Assembly: GCA_013330385.1 (NCBI GenBank)
Contig: DUIL01000058.1
Span: 1 to 7,190, forward strand
Source of the DNA: Candidatus Thalassarchaeaceae archaeon
GTDB taxonomy: Archaea; Thermoplasmatota; Poseidoniia; Poseidoniales; Thalassarchaeaceae
Reading direction: 5' to 3'
DNA length: 7,190 bases
Position numbers and translations under genes: made by a program. Positions 6,074 through 7,190 of the stretch are shown here, in pieces. The first letter of the stretch is position 1. Each line of letters opens with the position of its first letter. The notes beneath the pieces are model-generated. The model was not told where the DNA came from. It did not search any database and saw nothing but the letters and a program-made list of their open reading frames with translations.

Positions 6074-7190
6074 TCAATGAAGATGCTCGTAAATCCTAGC
6101 CGCGAGAGACTTGCCGATTCCGGGAGCAATTGCTAATTCAGCAATTGTTGCATGTTCAATTCCTTTCATCCCACCAAAGTGTCGAAGTAACGACTGAATC
6201 TTCTTTGCTCCAAGCCCCTCAACCTCTTCCAGAGGGCTCTTCAACCCACCTTTTGAACGTCTTTTTCGATGGTACGTATTGACGAATCTATGTGCTTCAT
6301 CGCGTGCATGAATAAGCACTCTTGAGCGTCGATCTAGAACAACAGGTTCAGCATCAATACGCCAAAGAGTCTCTTCTTTCTTGGCTAATGCTGCTACAGG
6401 GAATCTTCCTGATACACCATTTTCTTCCAGTGTTGAATTGACGTGCGAGAGGTGAACTTTTCCTCCATCTAGGAGCAATAAATCCGGCCATTCTTCTTGT
6501 CGTTTTAGCCAACGCTGAACAACCTCCTGCATCATTCTCAGGTCATCCACAGCCTCTGTTTTAATTCGATAAGTTCTGTATTCTTTCTTTGCTGGTCTTC
6601 CATTGCGTAGAACAACTGCTGCGCCAACCCTCTCATTTCCTTGCAGTTGGGCCATGTCGAAGCAGACTATGTGGTCTAGAGAGTCAAATCCGTGTAACTT
6701 AGCTGCTTCATTTGCCGCAGTCTGTTCTAAACTACCTGAGCGTCTAGTGGTTTGACGTTGGGCTTGAATTTCTGCATTTTTATCTGCCATGCCTCGTAAA
6801 TTGGCTAATTCACCACGTTGTGGATTACGAACCTCAACTTTGGCTCCTCTCCGCTCTTTCAACCAATCAGTCAATGAATCGGAAAGAGGTGCTGGAACGA
6901 GGAGAGTTTTGGGTGGACGACGATTCGAGTAGTGTTCGGATAGAACTAGAGAAACTGAAGCAACTACATCTCCTCGATGAATCAGTGGATAACTGACCTG
7001 ACCTTGGATAATTCCGTCTTTGGTGTACAGAATCACTACTACAGCAATATCAGCAACTGAAGCAAAGCCCACTGCATCGCAGTCTTGGTAGAATCGGCTA
7101 TGAATTACCTGTTGAGAAACTGTAGTGTTAACTGCCGCAATTAGATCCCTTTTGTTTGCGGCAGTTTCGTAATCTAAATCTTCAGAAGCA
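6074..7190 (-). CDS. uvrC: Excinuclease ABC subunit UvrC, C-terminal part (N-terminus beyond window)
   Basis: UvrC makes both incisions in UvrABC nucleotide excision repair. The frame is open through base 7190, giving 371 visible codons; the GTG at 7072 is internal, not the start. In visible numbering, residues 2-18 (SEDLDYETAANKRDLIA) are the UVR motif that contacts UvrB. Next comes the linker with DCDAVGFASVADIAVVVI. The RNase H-like 5'-incision nuclease has IVCFDMAQLQG (Asp178), LLLLDGGKVHLS (Asp241) and RDEAHRFVNTYHRKRRSK (His300), the expected Asp-Asp-His set. Two helix-hairpin-helix DNA-binding motifs end the protein (VEGLGAKKIQSLLRHF and IAPGIGKSLAARIYEHL). The N-terminal GIY-YIG nuclease must lie to the right of the window. 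One oddity: the usual D-x-S-H after the first catalytic Asp reads D-M-A-Q here. Bacterial-type UvrABC in mesophilic archaea is well known and usually attributed to transfer from bacteria. It converges on the large membrane-protein gene and shares no operon with the other genes seen. Confidence 0.95.
   Translation of the reverse strand, partial: ASEDLDYETAANKRDLIAAVNTTVSQQVIHSRFYQDCDAVGFASVADIAVVVILYTKDGIIQGQVSYPLIHRGDVVASVSLVLSEHYSNRRPPKTLLVPAPLSDSLTDWLKERRGAKVEVRNPQRGELANLRGMADKNAEIQAQRQTTRRSGSLEQTAANEAAKLHGFDSLDHIVCFDMAQLQGNERVGAAVVLRNGRPAKKEYRTYRIKTEAVDDLRMMQEVVQRWLKRQEEWPDLLLLDGGKVHLSHVNSTLEENGVSGRFPVAALAKKEETLWRIDAEPVVLDRRSRVLIHARDEAHRFVNTYHRKRRSKGGLKSPLEEVEGLGAKKIQSLLRHFGGMKGIEHATIAELAIAPGIGKSLAARIYEHLH

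Noticed and set aside
6126..6147. Repeated GCAATTG motif
   Set aside because: It lies within the helix-hairpin-helix codons of uvrC (AIAP and ATIAE), encodes ordinary Ala/Ile-type residues, and is only seven bases; chance and codon choice explain it.
6074..7072. UvrC start at the GTG of 7072
   Set aside because: The frame stays open to the window edge and the residues upstream spell the UVR motif and part of the UvrC linker, so this GTG is an internal Val codon.

Overview
The window looks like a piece of a mesophilic euryarchaeal chromosome, most plausibly a marine Group II/III (Ca. Poseidoniia-type) archaeon. The reasons are: a Taw2/Tyw2-type wybutosine enzyme (archaeal/eukaryotic pathway), a bacterial-type UvrC (carried by many mesophilic archaea), a membrane-anchored S15-type exopeptidase, and a very large secreted protein with an acidic cytoplasmic tail. 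The phylum is inferred from gene content; no marker gene here settles it.

Layout: on the minus strand, reading from about 3023 down to 1, lie three genes in one direction: taw2, a membrane-anchored X-Pro dipeptidyl-peptidase-like hydrolase, and the first 57 codons of a CheY-like response regulator cut by the window edge. The last two are almost certainly co-translated: the stop and the next start are 2 nt apart, and a good ribosome-binding site lies inside the end of the hydrolase gene. A perfect 9-bp inverted repeat sits exactly on the taw2 stop codon and separates it from the hydrolase. On the plus strand, diverging from taw2 over about 60 nt, is a 984-codon gene for a type I membrane protein of unknown function: signal peptide, roughly 890-residue ectodomain with twelve cysteines falling in six close pairs, one C-terminal membrane span and a charged tail. 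Its likely ATG lies in the loop of a perfect 8-bp GC-rich inverted repeat. Converging on it from the right is uvrC (3' two thirds or so), whose N-terminus lies beyond base 7190.

The genes do not form one obvious pathway: tRNA-Phe modification (taw2), extracellular peptide degradation (S15 protein), signalling (receiver protein), DNA repair (uvrC) and an unknown surface protein. The parts most worth following are the unknown ectodomain protein and its start-codon hairpin, the His/Cys-rich cytoplasmic leader on the exopeptidase, and the tight coupling of that exopeptidase to a response regulator. Coding density is very high; there is no gene-free stretch longer than about 65 bases, and I see no tRNA, rRNA, CRISPR array, insertion sequence or clear intrinsic terminator.
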